The translations under genes and the position numbers were made by a program. A stretch of DNA of 54,933 nucleotides from Clostridium sp. CAG:465 (GTDB taxonomy: Bacteria > Bacillota > Clostridia > TANB77 > CAG-465), in the NCBI GenBank assembly GCA_000433755.1, contig FR891267.1, forward strand, positions 1 through 54,933. The letters run 5' to 3'. Shown one piece after another: positions 18,628 to 27,361 of this stretch; within the stretch, counting starts at the first letter, position 1, and every line of letters starts with the position of its first letter. A model generated the notes under the pieces. It was given only the letters and a program-made list of their open reading frames with translations. It was not told the origin of the DNA and did no database searches.

Positions 18628-19809
18628 ATGTTAAACAAAAAAACAATAAGGGATATCAGTGTAAGTTCAAAAAAAGTTTTAGTTAGATGTGACTTTAATG
18701 TTCCACTAGATAAAGATAATCCAGATATAATTACAAGTGATAAAAGAATTGTAGAGTCATTAAAAACAATTAATTACTTAATAGGTGCAGGAGCAAAAAC
18801 TATACTATGTTCTCATATAGGAAAAACTGGTCAAAACAAAAGCTTAAAGCCAGTTGCTAAAAAACTATCTGAACTTTTAGAAAAAGAAGTACCTCTTTTA
18901 AAAGATATATATTCAGATGAAACAAAAAATACTATCGATAACATGCAAGATGGTGATGTTGTTTTATTAGAAAATACAAGAATGTATGAAGAAGAAGAAA
19001 AAAATGATCCTAAATTTGCAGAAAAATTAGCTTCATTTGCTGATATATTTGTAAACGATGCATTTGGAACTGCTCATAGAGCTCATGCATCAACAGAAGG
19101 AGTAACACACTATTTACCTTCTGTATGTGGATTTTTAATAGAAAAAGAAATAAATGCATTAGATAATAGTATCAATAATCCAAAAAGGCCTCTAGTTGCA
19201 ATAATTGGTGGATCTAAAGTATCAAGTAAAATAGCTGTACTTACAAATTTACTTGATAAAGTAGATACAATGTTAATTGGTGGAGCAATGTCATTTACAT
19301 TTTTAAAAGCAAAAGGATATAACGTTGGAAAATCTCTTGTTGAAGATGATAAGATAGATATTGCTAAAGAAATTATGAAAAAAGCAGAAGATAATAAAGT
19401 GGAATTCTTGCTTCCTGTAGACCATATAGAAAGTAAAGATACTTCTGGAATATATGATGCAGTGCTTACTCAAGATGAAAACATTGACGAAGATTCTATG
19501 GGACTTGATATTGGATTTAAAACTGTAGATATGTATGTAGAAAAAATAAAAAAAGCAGCAACAGTTGTATGGAATGGACCTGTTGGAATGTTTGAAGTGG
19601 AAGAATTTGCAAATGGAACAAAGAAAATTGCTGAAGCAATGGCAACTTCTAATGCAATAACAATAATAGGTGGTGGAGATAGTGCAGCTGCAGTAGAAAA
19701 GTTTGGACTTGAAGATAAAATGACACATGTATCTACTGGAGGAGGGGCATCTCTAGAGCTTATGGAAGGAAAAAAACTTCCAGGTATAGAAGCATTACAA
19801 GATAAATAA
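18628..19809 (+). CDS. pgk: Phosphoglycerate kinase
   Basis: It transfers phosphate from 1,3-bisphosphoglycerate to ADP, giving ATP and 3-phosphoglycerate. The 393-residue protein has RCDFNVPLD near the start, NDAFGTAHRAHAS, ALVAIIGGSK-type nucleotide-domain sequence and the C-terminal GGGDSAAAVEKFG and STGGGASLE motifs. The usual H-x-GRP loop reads SHIGKTG here, a variation also known from other low-GC lineages. AGGAGAG precedes ATG 18628. A small membrane-protein gene starts 11 bases after its stop. Confidence 0.98.
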   Translation: MLNKKTIRDISVSSKKVLVRCDFNVPLDKDNPDIITSDKRIVESLKTINYLIGAGAKTILCSHIGKTGQNKSLKPVAKKLSELLEKEVPLLKDIYSDETKNTIDNMQDGDVVLLENTRMYEEEEKNDPKFAEKLASFADIFVNDAFGTAHRAHASTEGVTHYLPSVCGFLIEKEINALDNSINNPKRPLVAIIGGSKVSSKIAVLTNLLDKVDTMLIGGAMSFTFLKAKGYNVGKSLVEDDKIDIAKEIMKKAEDNKVEFLLPVDHIESKDTSGIYDAVLTQDENIDEDSMGLDIGFKTVDMYVEKIKKAATVVWNGPVGMFEVEEFANGTKKIAEAMATSNAITIIGGGDSAAAVEKFGLEDKMTHVSTGGGASLELMEGKKLPGIEALQDK

Positions 19810-19820
19810 AGGAAAAGAAT

Positions 19821-20315
19821 ATGGCAAAAAAAAATAAAAAGAGTTATACTCTAGATGGAAAAAAATTTTTAATTTTTGTATTTTCTATTGTTGTAATAAT
19901 ATCTGTAATAATTATAGTTGTATCATTAAATAAAAAAATAGAAATAAATGATTCAACAGATATTAGTAAATTAAATGCTACAAAGTATTGTACAGAAATA
20001 AAATCTGAGTATAACAAAGATGAAAATAAAAATAAATTTATAGATGATTGTAACAAAATACAAGAAAAAATAGGTATGTATATTATCAATAATTCTACAT
20101 TAGATGATACATCATTTGAAAACCTAATATCAAAATTAAATGAAAATCTAGCAGATAATAATTTTTCAATTATAGAAATGGATAATCCAACCTACTGGAA
20201 TGGAACTTGGAGTGTAGATAATAAAGGTAAATTAAAATTCAAATTTAGTAATAAAAAAATAGAACCTGATTGGATAAGTGATGTTACAGTAAGCAATTTT
20301 GTTATAACAAATTAA
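19821..20315 (+). CDS. Small membrane-anchored protein of unknown function
   Basis: The 164-residue protein has a lysine-rich N-terminus, one transmembrane helix (about 16-36) and an outer domain with WNGTWSVDNKGKLKFKFSN near the C-terminus, which would suit a beta-rich fold. It is not recognised. AGGAAA precedes ATG 19821 and it is only 11 bases after pgk, so it is co-transcribed with glycolytic genes. That may reflect chance operon capture rather than a metabolic role. Confidence 0.6.
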   Translation: MAKKNKKSYTLDGKKFLIFVFSIVVIISVIIIVVSLNKKIEINDSTDISKLNATKYCTEIKSEYNKDENKNKFIDDCNKIQEKIGMYIINNSTLDDTSFENLISKLNENLADNNFSIIEMDNPTYWNGTWSVDNKGKLKFKFSNKKIEPDWISDVTVSNFVITN

Positions 20316-20360
20316 AAAATAGGGCAAATTTCAAATACAACTTGAAATTTGTCCTATTTT
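20316..20360 (+). terminator. Strong terminator after the pgk operon
   Basis: A 19-bp stem (20316-20334 with 20342-20360, one G-U pair) has a seven-base loop. A-rich and T-rich flanks allow action in both directions. Confidence 0.88.
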
Positions 20361-20699
20361 CATTTTACATTTTTTCTTAAAATATTTAGCATGGTTTGTT
20401 ATATAAATTAAAATGAAATAGGAATTAATACTCTTGTTATGACTCTAAAAAAGTGGATAAAAATAGAAAATTAAAGTAAAATAATAGAATATAATGTTAT
20501 TGAATAAAAAGTACATTTACGTAAAAAATATTCAATTGAGGTAATTATAAAGGAAATAATTCATTTGAAACTATAATAGTAACCATAATACACTCAATTT
20601 TTATACAAATTTAAATTAAAAGTTGTTTTTAATATAATTTGGTGTTAAAATATAAATATATACATGTATAAGTATATAAATAATTGGAGAGTGGTTTTT
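20361..20699. other. 339-base intergenic region before tpiA
   Basis: No convincing ORF was found in this very AT-rich stretch. It holds one promoter candidate (20623-20651) and the tpiA ribosome site. Nothing else in it could be interpreted. Confidence 0.6.
20623..20651 (+). promoter_or_regulatory. Promoter of tpiA-gpmI
   Basis: TTGTTT (20623-20628), a 17-base spacer and TAAAAT (20646-20651) match the layout of the gap promoter, including the TAAAAT -10 box. Confidence 0.5.
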
Positions 20700-21449
20700 A
20701 TGAGAAAAAAATTAATAGTTGGAAATTGGAAAATGAATTATACAATAACAGAGGCAGAAGCTTTTGTAAGTAGTATAAAAGATAGAATAAATACAGATAT
20801 TGTAGATGTTGCAATATGTCCAAATTTTGTAGCACTTGGAACAGTATCAAAATTACTTGAAAATACAAATATACATCTTGGAGCACAAAACGTATATTAT
20901 GAAGATAAGGGTGCATATACTGGTGAAACGTCAGCTCCAATGCTAGTTTCAGCATTTGTAGATTTTTGTATAGTAGGACATAGTGAAAGAAGAAGTATAT
21001 TTAATGAAACAGATGAAATGATAAATAAGAAAGTAAAAAAATTACTTGAAAATAATATAAAACCAATAATTTGTGTTGGTGAAACTTTAGAACAAAGAGA
21101 AAATGGTACAATGTTTGACGTTGTAGCAAAGCAATTAGATAAATGTATAGATGGAATACTAGGTGATGATTTAAAAAGAAATATTGTAATTGCTTACGAA
21201 CCAATCTGGGCTATTGGTACAGGTAAAACAGCAAGTAGTGATGATGCAAATAAAATGTGCCATTTTATACGTAAAGCTATAGAAACAAAATATGGTGCAA
21301 GTGTTTCAGAAAGAGTAAGAATTTTATATGGAGGAAGTGTAAAACCAGCTAATGCTTCAGAAATACTTAATATGGAAGATATAGATGGAGCTTTGGTTGG
21401 AGGTGCTAGCCTTAAAAATGATTTTGTAGCTATTGTAAATTATGACTAA
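20700..21449 (+). CDS. tpiA: Triose-phosphate isomerase
   Basis: It interconverts dihydroxyacetone phosphate and glyceraldehyde-3-phosphate. The start is set at ATG 20700, which begins with the family signature KLIVGNWKMN and has GGAGAG upstream; an in-frame ATG at 20664 would add 12 residues without a ribosome site. The 249-residue length is normal. Active-site segments are GHSERR (His in the electrophile loop), AYEPIWAIGTGK with the catalytic Glu, and LYGGSV near the phosphate. It is followed 43 bases on by gpmI. Confidence 0.98.
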   Translation: MRKKLIVGNWKMNYTITEAEAFVSSIKDRINTDIVDVAICPNFVALGTVSKLLENTNIHLGAQNVYYEDKGAYTGETSAPMLVSAFVDFCIVGHSERRSIFNETDEMINKKVKKLLENNIKPIICVGETLEQRENGTMFDVVAKQLDKCIDGILGDDLKRNIVIAYEPIWAIGTGKTASSDDANKMCHFIRKAIETKYGASVSERVRILYGGSVKPANASEILNMEDIDGALVGGASLKNDFVAIVNYD

Positions 21450-21492
21450 AGATGATATAATTACTAATGCAAAAATAGAGGAGATGTAAATT

Positions 21493-23031
21493 ATGCATGG
21501 AAATAAACAATACATACTTATGATAATGGATGGAGTAGGACTAAATGATGAGAGTAAAGGAAATGCCTTTAAACTAGCAAATACTCCAAATTTAGATAAA
21601 TTAATAGCAAAATATCCAAATACATACATAGCAACAAGTGGTATGGCTGTTGGACTTCCTGAAGGTCAAATGGGAAATTCTGAAGTTGGACATACAAATA
21701 TAGGGGCAGGAAGAATAGTATATCAAGACTTAACAAGAATCACTAAAGAAATTAATGATGGTGATTTCTTTAAAAATGAAGAGTTTTTAAAAGCAATAGA
21801 GAACGTAAAAAATAACAATAGTTCTTTGCATTTAATGGGACTTTTATCTGACGGAGGAGTTCACTCTCATAATTCTCATTTATACGCATTACTAAAACTT
21901 GCAAAAGAGCAAGGTATAGAAAATGTATATATTCATGCTTTCTTAGATGGAAGAGATACACCTCCAACATCTGCTATAGAATACTTAAAAGAACTTGAGG
22001 AAAAAATAAAAGAAATTGGTGTTGGAAAAATAGCTACTCTTGCTGGAAGATATTATGCAATGGATAGAGATAAAAGATGGGATAGAGAAAAACTTGCATA
22101 TGACGCAATGGTAAATGGAATTGGTAATAAATTTAAAACAGTTCAAAAAGCTGTTGAAAATTCATATGAAGCTCAAGAGTTTGATGAATTTGTAAAACCA
22201 ATTGTAATTACTGATGAAGAAGGAAATGAAATAGCTAAAATTAAAGATAAAGATTCAGTAATATTCTTTAACTTTAGACCAGATAGAGCAAGACAAATTG
22301 TAAGAGTAATCACAGAACCAGATTTTAGTGAATTTGAAACTGTAAAAATGAACAATTTATATTTTGTTACAATGACTGAATATGATGAAACTTTAAATCA
22401 TGTACATGTTGCATACAAGCCTCAAGCATTAAAAAATACTTTGGGTGAAGTATTATCAAATAGAGGATATACACAAGTAAGATGTGCCGAAACTGAAAAA
22501 TACGCACATGTAACATTCTTCTTTAATGGTGGAGAAGAAAAGCAGTATAAAGGTGAAGATAGAATACTTGTTGCATCACCTAAAGTTGCTACATATGACT
22601 TAAAACCTGAAATGTCTGCTTATGAAGTAACTGATAAAATTATAGATGCAATCGAATCTAAAAAATATGATGTTATAATCATGAACTATGCAAATGGCGA
22701 TATGGTTGGACATACAGGAATTATAGAAAAGGCAATTGAAGCTGTTGAAGCTTTAGATACATGTGTTGGTAAAGTAATATCAAAACTAGAGGAAGTAGGA
22801 GGAGAAGCTTTAATTACAGCAGATCACGGTAACTGTGAATATATGCTTGATTTAAAAACTGGTGAGGCTATAACTTCGCATTCTACATTTGATGTTCCAC
22901 TTATAGTTGTATCAGATAGAGTAAAATCTTTAAAAAATGGAAGACTTTGTGATTTAGCACCAACTCTTCTTGCACTTATGGGAGAAGAAAAACCATCTGA
23001 GATGACAGGGGAAAGCTTGGTAGAGTTATAG
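21493..23031 (+). CDS. gpmI: 2,3-bisphosphoglycerate-independent phosphoglycerate mutase
   Basis: This two-metal enzyme of the alkaline phosphatase superfamily interconverts 3- and 2-phosphoglycerate. The 512-residue protein has metal-binding MDGVG near the start, the phospho-acceptor Ser63 in GNSEVGHTNIGAGR, HAFLDGRDTPP, NFRPDRARQI, and the late metal motifs GDMVGHTG and TADHGNCE. Length and motifs are complete. GAGGAG precedes ATG 21493. It stands between tpiA and two unrecognised genes that lead to eno. Confidence 0.97.
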   Translation: MHGNKQYILMIMDGVGLNDESKGNAFKLANTPNLDKLIAKYPNTYIATSGMAVGLPEGQMGNSEVGHTNIGAGRIVYQDLTRITKEINDGDFFKNEEFLKAIENVKNNNSSLHLMGLLSDGGVHSHNSHLYALLKLAKEQGIENVYIHAFLDGRDTPPTSAIEYLKELEEKIKEIGVGKIATLAGRYYAMDRDKRWDREKLAYDAMVNGIGNKFKTVQKAVENSYEAQEFDEFVKPIVITDEEGNEIAKIKDKDSVIFFNFRPDRARQIVRVITEPDFSEFETVKMNNLYFVTMTEYDETLNHVHVAYKPQALKNTLGEVLSNRGYTQVRCAETEKYAHVTFFFNGGEEKQYKGEDRILVASPKVATYDLKPEMSAYEVTDKIIDAIESKKYDVIIMNYANGDMVGHTGIIEKAIEAVEALDTCVGKVISKLEEVGGEALITADHGNCEYMLDLKTGEAITSHSTFDVPLIVVSDRVKSLKNGRLCDLAPTLLALMGEEKPSEMTGESLVEL

Positions 23032-23063
23032 CAGAAAAAATCGTATAATAAAGGAGGCTTTAG

Positions 23064-23948
23064 ATGGAATATAACGACATGGAAGATGAAGAATATGATC
23101 CACTTAAAGATACTGGTTCTACTGCCTATTGGATGAATGAATGGGAAAAAGAGAAAGAAGAAAATGAAGAAGAAGAAAAAAAGCTTTCTGAACTTGTTGA
23201 CATATATGTAAAATGTACTAATCCAAGATGTGGTTATGTAAGTAAAAGCATAAAAAAAGTAGAATATAGATATGTTGATGAAATAATGCAGAAATATTCT
23301 AATTCTAAATGCCCTATATGTGGCCATAAAGGTTTTAAACTTATTTCTAAAAAAGAATTTGAAAAACTAGATGCTGAATTTAAGAAAAAACAACATGAAA
23401 AAGAAAAAAAGGAAAAATTAGATATAAAAAAGAAGTTAGAAGTTATAAATTCAAATATTAGAGATGATGTTGAAGACTTAATGGAAGATTTGAATTCTAG
23501 ACTAATTGATGGAAAAATGTCACCAAAAACTTTTGTAAATATTTTTTATAAATTATCTGTAGATATTGCTAAGAGATATACAAAAGATATCCCTGGCAGT
23601 CTTGATCCTTCATATTACAAGGCAATTTTATCAATTTGTGATATAGCTTTAGATAAATATAACGTTAAAGAAGATGCTGAAACTATATTAAGGAATATGG
23701 ATGATGAAATTGAAGAAAACAAGTTATATATTGCTGAATACGAATATTATATAAATGATGAAAAATATTCTATAGCTGACTATGAGATGAGTGAAAGAAT
23801 AAAAGAATATGAAAATAGTAAAGATAATTTATTTAAACAAGAGAGAATGAAAGAAATAGAAGAGCAATATCAAGATAGAAGAAAAGAATTAGCAGAAAAG
23901 GCAGATAAAAGAATTGAAAGAAGAAGGTTAAGAGAGCTTTCTATATAA
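23064..23948 (+). CDS. Zinc-ribbon, coiled-coil protein of unknown function
   Basis: The 294-residue soluble, highly charged protein has an acidic N-terminus, a probable zinc ribbon at about 54-90 (CTNPRCGY ... CPICGHKG), then long lysine/glutamate-rich helices suggesting a coiled coil to the end. The family is not recognised. It is 32 bases after gpmI with AGGAGG upstream, and a second charged, helical protein follows 21 bases later, so the two may act together. They separate gpmI from eno. Confidence 0.6.
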   Translation: MEYNDMEDEEYDPLKDTGSTAYWMNEWEKEKEENEEEEKKLSELVDIYVKCTNPRCGYVSKSIKKVEYRYVDEIMQKYSNSKCPICGHKGFKLISKKEFEKLDAEFKKKQHEKEKKEKLDIKKKLEVINSNIRDDVEDLMEDLNSRLIDGKMSPKTFVNIFYKLSVDIAKRYTKDIPGSLDPSYYKAILSICDIALDKYNVKEDAETILRNMDDEIEENKLYIAEYEYYINDEKYSIADYEMSERIKEYENSKDNLFKQERMKEIEEQYQDRRKELAEKADKRIERRRLRELSI

Positions 23949-23969
23949 TAATATTTAAGAGGGTTATAT

Positions 23970-24797
23970 ATGAATGAAAATGAAATAAAGAATAAACAAA
24001 TTGAAGAAATAAAAGAAAGTGTCATAAATAAAGTAAGAGATTTGTTTGGTAAAGCTAAAGATGATTTGCAAATTAAACGAAGGCTAAACATTTTAATTCA
24101 AAGAGATGTACCAGATATTCTTGAAAGTAATGGCATAAGAAATGTTGATGAAACTGTACAAGATGCACTATTTGAATCTTTAGAACCAGTATATAATTTA
24201 GATAAAAACTTAGATGAAAAAGAAAATACCTTTAATAATACACTAAATTATAGTATTGATTCAAAAAGAAAAGAAATTATAAATACTGGCAATGATGATT
24301 TAAAACATGAAATTAATGATGTAAATAAAGAACTCTTTATCAGATATTCTGAAGAAAAAGACAAAATTAGTAAAAAAGAAAAAGCTGAACAAGATGAATA
24401 TTTTACTCACGCGCCTGAATTTAAAAGTAGAGTAAGGCAAATACTTGAAAGAAAAGGTATACAAAATGAAGACGTTATATATGAGATTGAAAATAGAGTA
24501 AAAAATACAGTAGGACATATATATGAAGATTATAACGAAGCAGATAAAAGTATATCAAATAATCTAGAAGAAATTTGTGATGAAGAACTAGGTAAATATG
24601 AACAACAGGTTACTACAAGTAGACAAGATGTAAAACCTGAAGATAAAGAAAAAAAATTTACAGATCTTTTACAAGATGGTGTTAATTCAGGAAATAAAAT
24701 TGTTGAAAATGACATAGATAATATAACTAATGAGGGTGAACTTAACAAGTATGAACCTAATAAAAAATATAGTTTACCAGATAATATAATCTACTGA
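23970..24797 (+). CDS. Charged helical protein of unknown function
   Basis: The 275-residue soluble protein has no membrane segment and no cysteine cluster. It contains two similar helical stretches: one around ALFGKAKDDLQIKRR-like sequence near 20-60, and VRQILERKGIQNEDVIYEIE near 152-172, hinting at an internal repeat. The tail (about 205-275) is polar and probably disordered. It ends with TGA, showing that TGA is a normal stop in this genome. Function unknown; it forms a pair with the preceding gene. Confidence 0.55.
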   Translation: MNENEIKNKQIEEIKESVINKVRDLFGKAKDDLQIKRRLNILIQRDVPDILESNGIRNVDETVQDALFESLEPVYNLDKNLDEKENTFNNTLNYSIDSKRKEIINTGNDDLKHEINDVNKELFIRYSEEKDKISKKEKAEQDEYFTHAPEFKSRVRQILERKGIQNEDVIYEIENRVKNTVGHIYEDYNEADKSISNNLEEICDEELGKYEQQVTTSRQDVKPEDKEKKFTDLLQDGVNSGNKIVENDIDNITNEGELNKYEPNKKYSLPDNIIY

Positions 24798-24802
24798 TTA
24801 AT

Positions 24803-24830
24803 TTGTTATTTGCTATAGTTTTGCTATAGT
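24803..24830 (+). promoter_or_regulatory. Promoter of eno with tandem 11-bp motif
   Basis: TTGTTA (24803-24808), a 16-base spacer and TATAGT (24825-24830) form a promoter candidate. The sequence from 24809 is a perfect tandem repeat of TTTGCTATAGT (24809-24819 and 24820-24830). A degenerate version stands before the gene at 26360. Confidence 0.45.
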
Positions 24831-24870
24831 TAATATATATATATAATAAAAAAATAAGGAGGAATTTTTT

Positions 24871-26184
24871 ATGAAACAATACTTAGAAATAGAATCTATT
24901 TATGCAAGAGAAATATTAGATTCAAGAGGAAATCCAACTGTAGAAGTTGAGGCTATTGTAGAAGGAGGATTTGTAGGACGTGCTGCAGTTCCATCTGGTG
25001 CATCTACTGGTGCTTTTGAAGCAGTAGAATTAAGAGATGGAGATAAATCAAGATATCTTGGAAAAGGTACAACAAAAGCAGTAGATAATGTAAATGATAT
25101 TATTGCTCCTGAAATAGAAGGAATGAATGCTTTAGATCAAGTTGAAATAGATAAAGCAATGATTGAACTTGATGGTACTGAAAATAAAGGAAAACTTGGC
25201 GCAAATGCTATACTTGGTGTATCACTTGCTGTAGCAAGAGCAGCTGCTGAAGCTTTAGGAGTAAGTTTATACAACTATTTTGGTGGTGTAAATGCTAAGG
25301 TTTTACCTGTTCCAATGATGAACATATTAAATGGTGGTAAACACGCAGATAATAGTGTTAATATCCAAGAATTTATGATAATGCCTGTAGGTGCTGATAG
25401 TTTCAAAGAAGCTCTTAGATGGTGTGCTGAAGTATTCCATAATTTAAAATCAGTATTAAAAGCAAAAGGACTTGCAACTTCAGTTGGTGATGAGGGTGGA
25501 TTTGCTCCAAACCTATCTAAAGATGAAGAAGCTTTACAAGTAATTGTTGAAGCAATTGAAAAAGCAGGATACAAACCAGGTGAAGACTTTAAAATTGCAA
25601 TTGATGCTGCTGCAACTGAGATGTATGATGAAGCTAAGAAAAAAGGTGAAGAAGGAAAATACTATTTCTGGAAATCAGACAAAATGTACACTTGTGAAGA
25701 AATGGTTGCTTTCTGGGAAGATTTAGCATCTAAATATCCAATTATATCTTTAGAAGATGGTCTTGCTGAAGAAGATTGGGAAGGATGGAAATTACTTACA
25801 GAAAAACTAGGAAATAAAATACAATTAGTAGGTGATGATCTATTTGTTACAAATACAAAAAGATTACAAAAAGGTATTGATATGAAAGTTTCAAATTCAA
25901 TCCTTATAAAACTTAACCAAATAGGAACAGTAACTGAAACAATAGACGCTATAACTATGGCAAATAGAGCTGGAATGACAGCTGTAGTATCTCACAGATC
26001 AGGTGAAACTGAAGATACAACAATTGCAGATTTAGTTGTTGCTATGAATGCAGGACAAATTAAAACTGGTGCTCCTTCAAGAACTGATAGAGTATGCAAA
26101 TATAACCAATTATTAAGAATTGAAGAAGAATTAGGATCTGTAGCTGAATATGCAGGAAAAAATGCATTCTTTAATTTAAAATAA
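24871..26184 (+). CDS. eno: Enolase
   Basis: It dehydrates 2-phosphoglycerate to phosphoenolpyruvate. The 437-residue protein has the start AREILDSRGNPTVEVE, the loop SGASTGAFEAVELRDGD, VGDEGGFAPN, the metal ligand region ISLEDGLAEEDW, GDDLFVTN, the catalytic lysine in LIKLNQIGT and SHRSGETEDTTIAD. All key segments are intact. AGGAGG precedes ATG 24871. A terminator follows directly, so eno ends the glycolytic block. Confidence 0.98.
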   Translation: MKQYLEIESIYAREILDSRGNPTVEVEAIVEGGFVGRAAVPSGASTGAFEAVELRDGDKSRYLGKGTTKAVDNVNDIIAPEIEGMNALDQVEIDKAMIELDGTENKGKLGANAILGVSLAVARAAAEALGVSLYNYFGGVNAKVLPVPMMNILNGGKHADNSVNIQEFMIMPVGADSFKEALRWCAEVFHNLKSVLKAKGLATSVGDEGGFAPNLSKDEEALQVIVEAIEKAGYKPGEDFKIAIDAAATEMYDEAKKKGEEGKYYFWKSDKMYTCEEMVAFWEDLASKYPIISLEDGLAEEDWEGWKLLTEKLGNKIQLVGDDLFVTNTKRLQKGIDMKVSNSILIKLNQIGTVTETIDAITMANRAGMTAVVSHRSGETEDTTIADLVVAMNAGQIKTGAPSRTDRVCKYNQLLRIEEELGSVAEYAGKNAFFNLK

Positions 26185-26188
26185 CAAT

Positions 26189-26231
26189 AAAAAATATTCC
26201 CAAGTAAATTTATTTGCTTGGAAATATTTTT
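26189..26231 (+). terminator. Terminator of eno
   Basis: AAAAATATTCCCAAGTAAA pairs with TTTGCTTGGAAATATTTTT with two G-U pairs, ending in T. Confidence 0.87.
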
Positions 26232-26275
26232 ATATACAAGTAGGGTATAAAAAATAATAAAAAAATACATATCAA

Positions 26276-26304
26276 TTGACACAAGGAATAAAATATAATA
26301 TACT
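26276..26304 (+). promoter_or_regulatory. Consensus promoter of the Tim44-like gene
   Basis: TTGACA (26276-26281), exactly 17 bases, and TATACT (26299-26304) lie 56 bases before the ATG. Confidence 0.75.
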
Positions 26305-26329
26305 ATAATAGATAAAATTATTGTTACAT

Positions 26330-26351
26330 TTTGTCATAGTTTTTGTATAGG
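26330..26351 (+). promoter_or_regulatory. Degenerate copy of the eno 11-bp tandem motif
   Basis: TTTGTCATAGT and TTTTGTATAGG stand in tandem with the same 11-base period as the eno motif, and TTGTTA lies just upstream (26321-26326), as it does before eno. It lies between promoter and start codon, so it would be transcribed. Confidence 0.35.
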
Positions 26352-26359
26352 GGGTAAAA

Positions 26360-27283
26360 ATGAAAAAGAAAAGTTTTTTAAAGATTATAGCAGTATTTGT
26401 TCTTGTTACTGTTATTTCTGTATCCACATGTATATTTGCAGATGTTGGAAATATAAATAGATACGATAGTGGATCATCATCTAGTAGTTCACATTCTAGT
26501 AGTTCTTCTAGCTATTCGGGATCTTCGCACTCAGGAAGTGATTACTCAAGTTCCAGTAGTGAAGGAGGAGGTTCAATATGGGGACTAATAGTAGGAATTA
26601 TTATTGTGGGAGTAGCAATATTTGTAACTTCTAGAGCTAATGGTAAAACAAACAATAAACATACTGATGCATTAAATAATTTAGTAAATGGTTCAACAGA
26701 TTCAATAAAAACAAATACGAAGGGTATTGCAGATGAAATTAGACAGACTGATCCAGAATTCTCAGAGGAAAAATTCTTATCTTGGACAAAAGATGTCTTT
26801 GTTAAACTACAAGCAGCATGGACAGCAAGAGATTGGAAAATTATTAGACCATTCGAATCAAATGAATTATTTGAACAACATAATGCACAATTACAAGAAT
26901 ATATTAATAACAACAGGATAAACATGATAGAAAGAGTTGCAGTAGAATCAGCTGAATTAATGAGCCATAAAGTAGATGGAGATAAAGAAATTATTGAAGT
27001 ATACTTAAAAGCTGTTATGAAAGACTATATTATAGATGCAACAACTAAGGAAGTTGTTGAAGGAAATAAAAATACTGATTGGCATATGAGATATAAACTT
27101 ACATTTGTAAGAAAAAATGGAGTAAAAACTCATGCCGGAACAAGTAATAAATCAACAACTAACTGTCCAAATTGTGGAGCACCAACTGAAATAACATCAG
27201 CAGGACAATGTGAATATTGTGGAAGTGTTATAACAACAGGTGAACATGATTGGGTACTTTCAGGACTTGAAGGAATAAAATAA
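26360..27283 (+). CDS. Tim44-like membrane protein with zinc ribbon
   Basis: The 307-residue protein has a signal peptide (about 1-28), a serine-rich low-complexity stretch (about 38-68), a transmembrane helix (about 73-91) and a Tim44-like domain (about 130-255: KLQAAWTARDWKIIRPFES, MIERVAVESAELMSHKVDG, MRYKLTFVRKNG). It ends with a C-terminal zinc ribbon (CPNCGAPTEI ... CEYCGSVI). It matches the group annotated as zinc-ribbon-containing Tim44-like transport proteins. The biochemical role is unsettled. The neighbouring SPFH protein also ends in zinc ribbons, and the two are probably functionally linked at the membrane. Confidence 0.72.
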   Translation: MKKKSFLKIIAVFVLVTVISVSTCIFADVGNINRYDSGSSSSSSHSSSSSSYSGSSHSGSDYSSSSSEGGGSIWGLIVGIIIVGVAIFVTSRANGKTNNKHTDALNNLVNGSTDSIKTNTKGIADEIRQTDPEFSEEKFLSWTKDVFVKLQAAWTARDWKIIRPFESNELFEQHNAQLQEYINNNRINMIERVAVESAELMSHKVDGDKEIIEVYLKAVMKDYIIDATTKEVVEGNKNTDWHMRYKLTFVRKNGVKTHAGTSNKSTTNCPNCGAPTEITSAGQCEYCGSVITTGEHDWVLSGLEGIK

Positions 27284-27310
27284 TAAATAATAAATAATAA
27301 ATAAAAAAAT

Positions 27311-27338
27311 AAGGGCTAAGTTATTTAGCTTAGTCCTT
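27311..27338 (+). other. Hairpin between Tim44-like and SPFH genes
   Basis: AAGGGCTAAG pairs with CTTAGTCCTT (one G-U pair) around eight bases. Only a weak T-rich tail follows, so it is at best a partial terminator. Confidence 0.5.
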
Positions 27339-27361
27339 AATTAATTTAAGGAGGAATTAAA

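Noticed and set aside
19303..19728. Minus-strand Cys/Phe-rich ORF opposite pgk
   Set aside because: Its odd composition arises from AT-rich pgk codons read backwards; no ribosome site or promoter.
26460..26570. Serine-codon repeat as a possible CRISPR or regulatory repeat
   Set aside because: It is low-complexity coding sequence (Ser-rich linker) in a gene with a signal peptide and membrane helix; no spacer structure.
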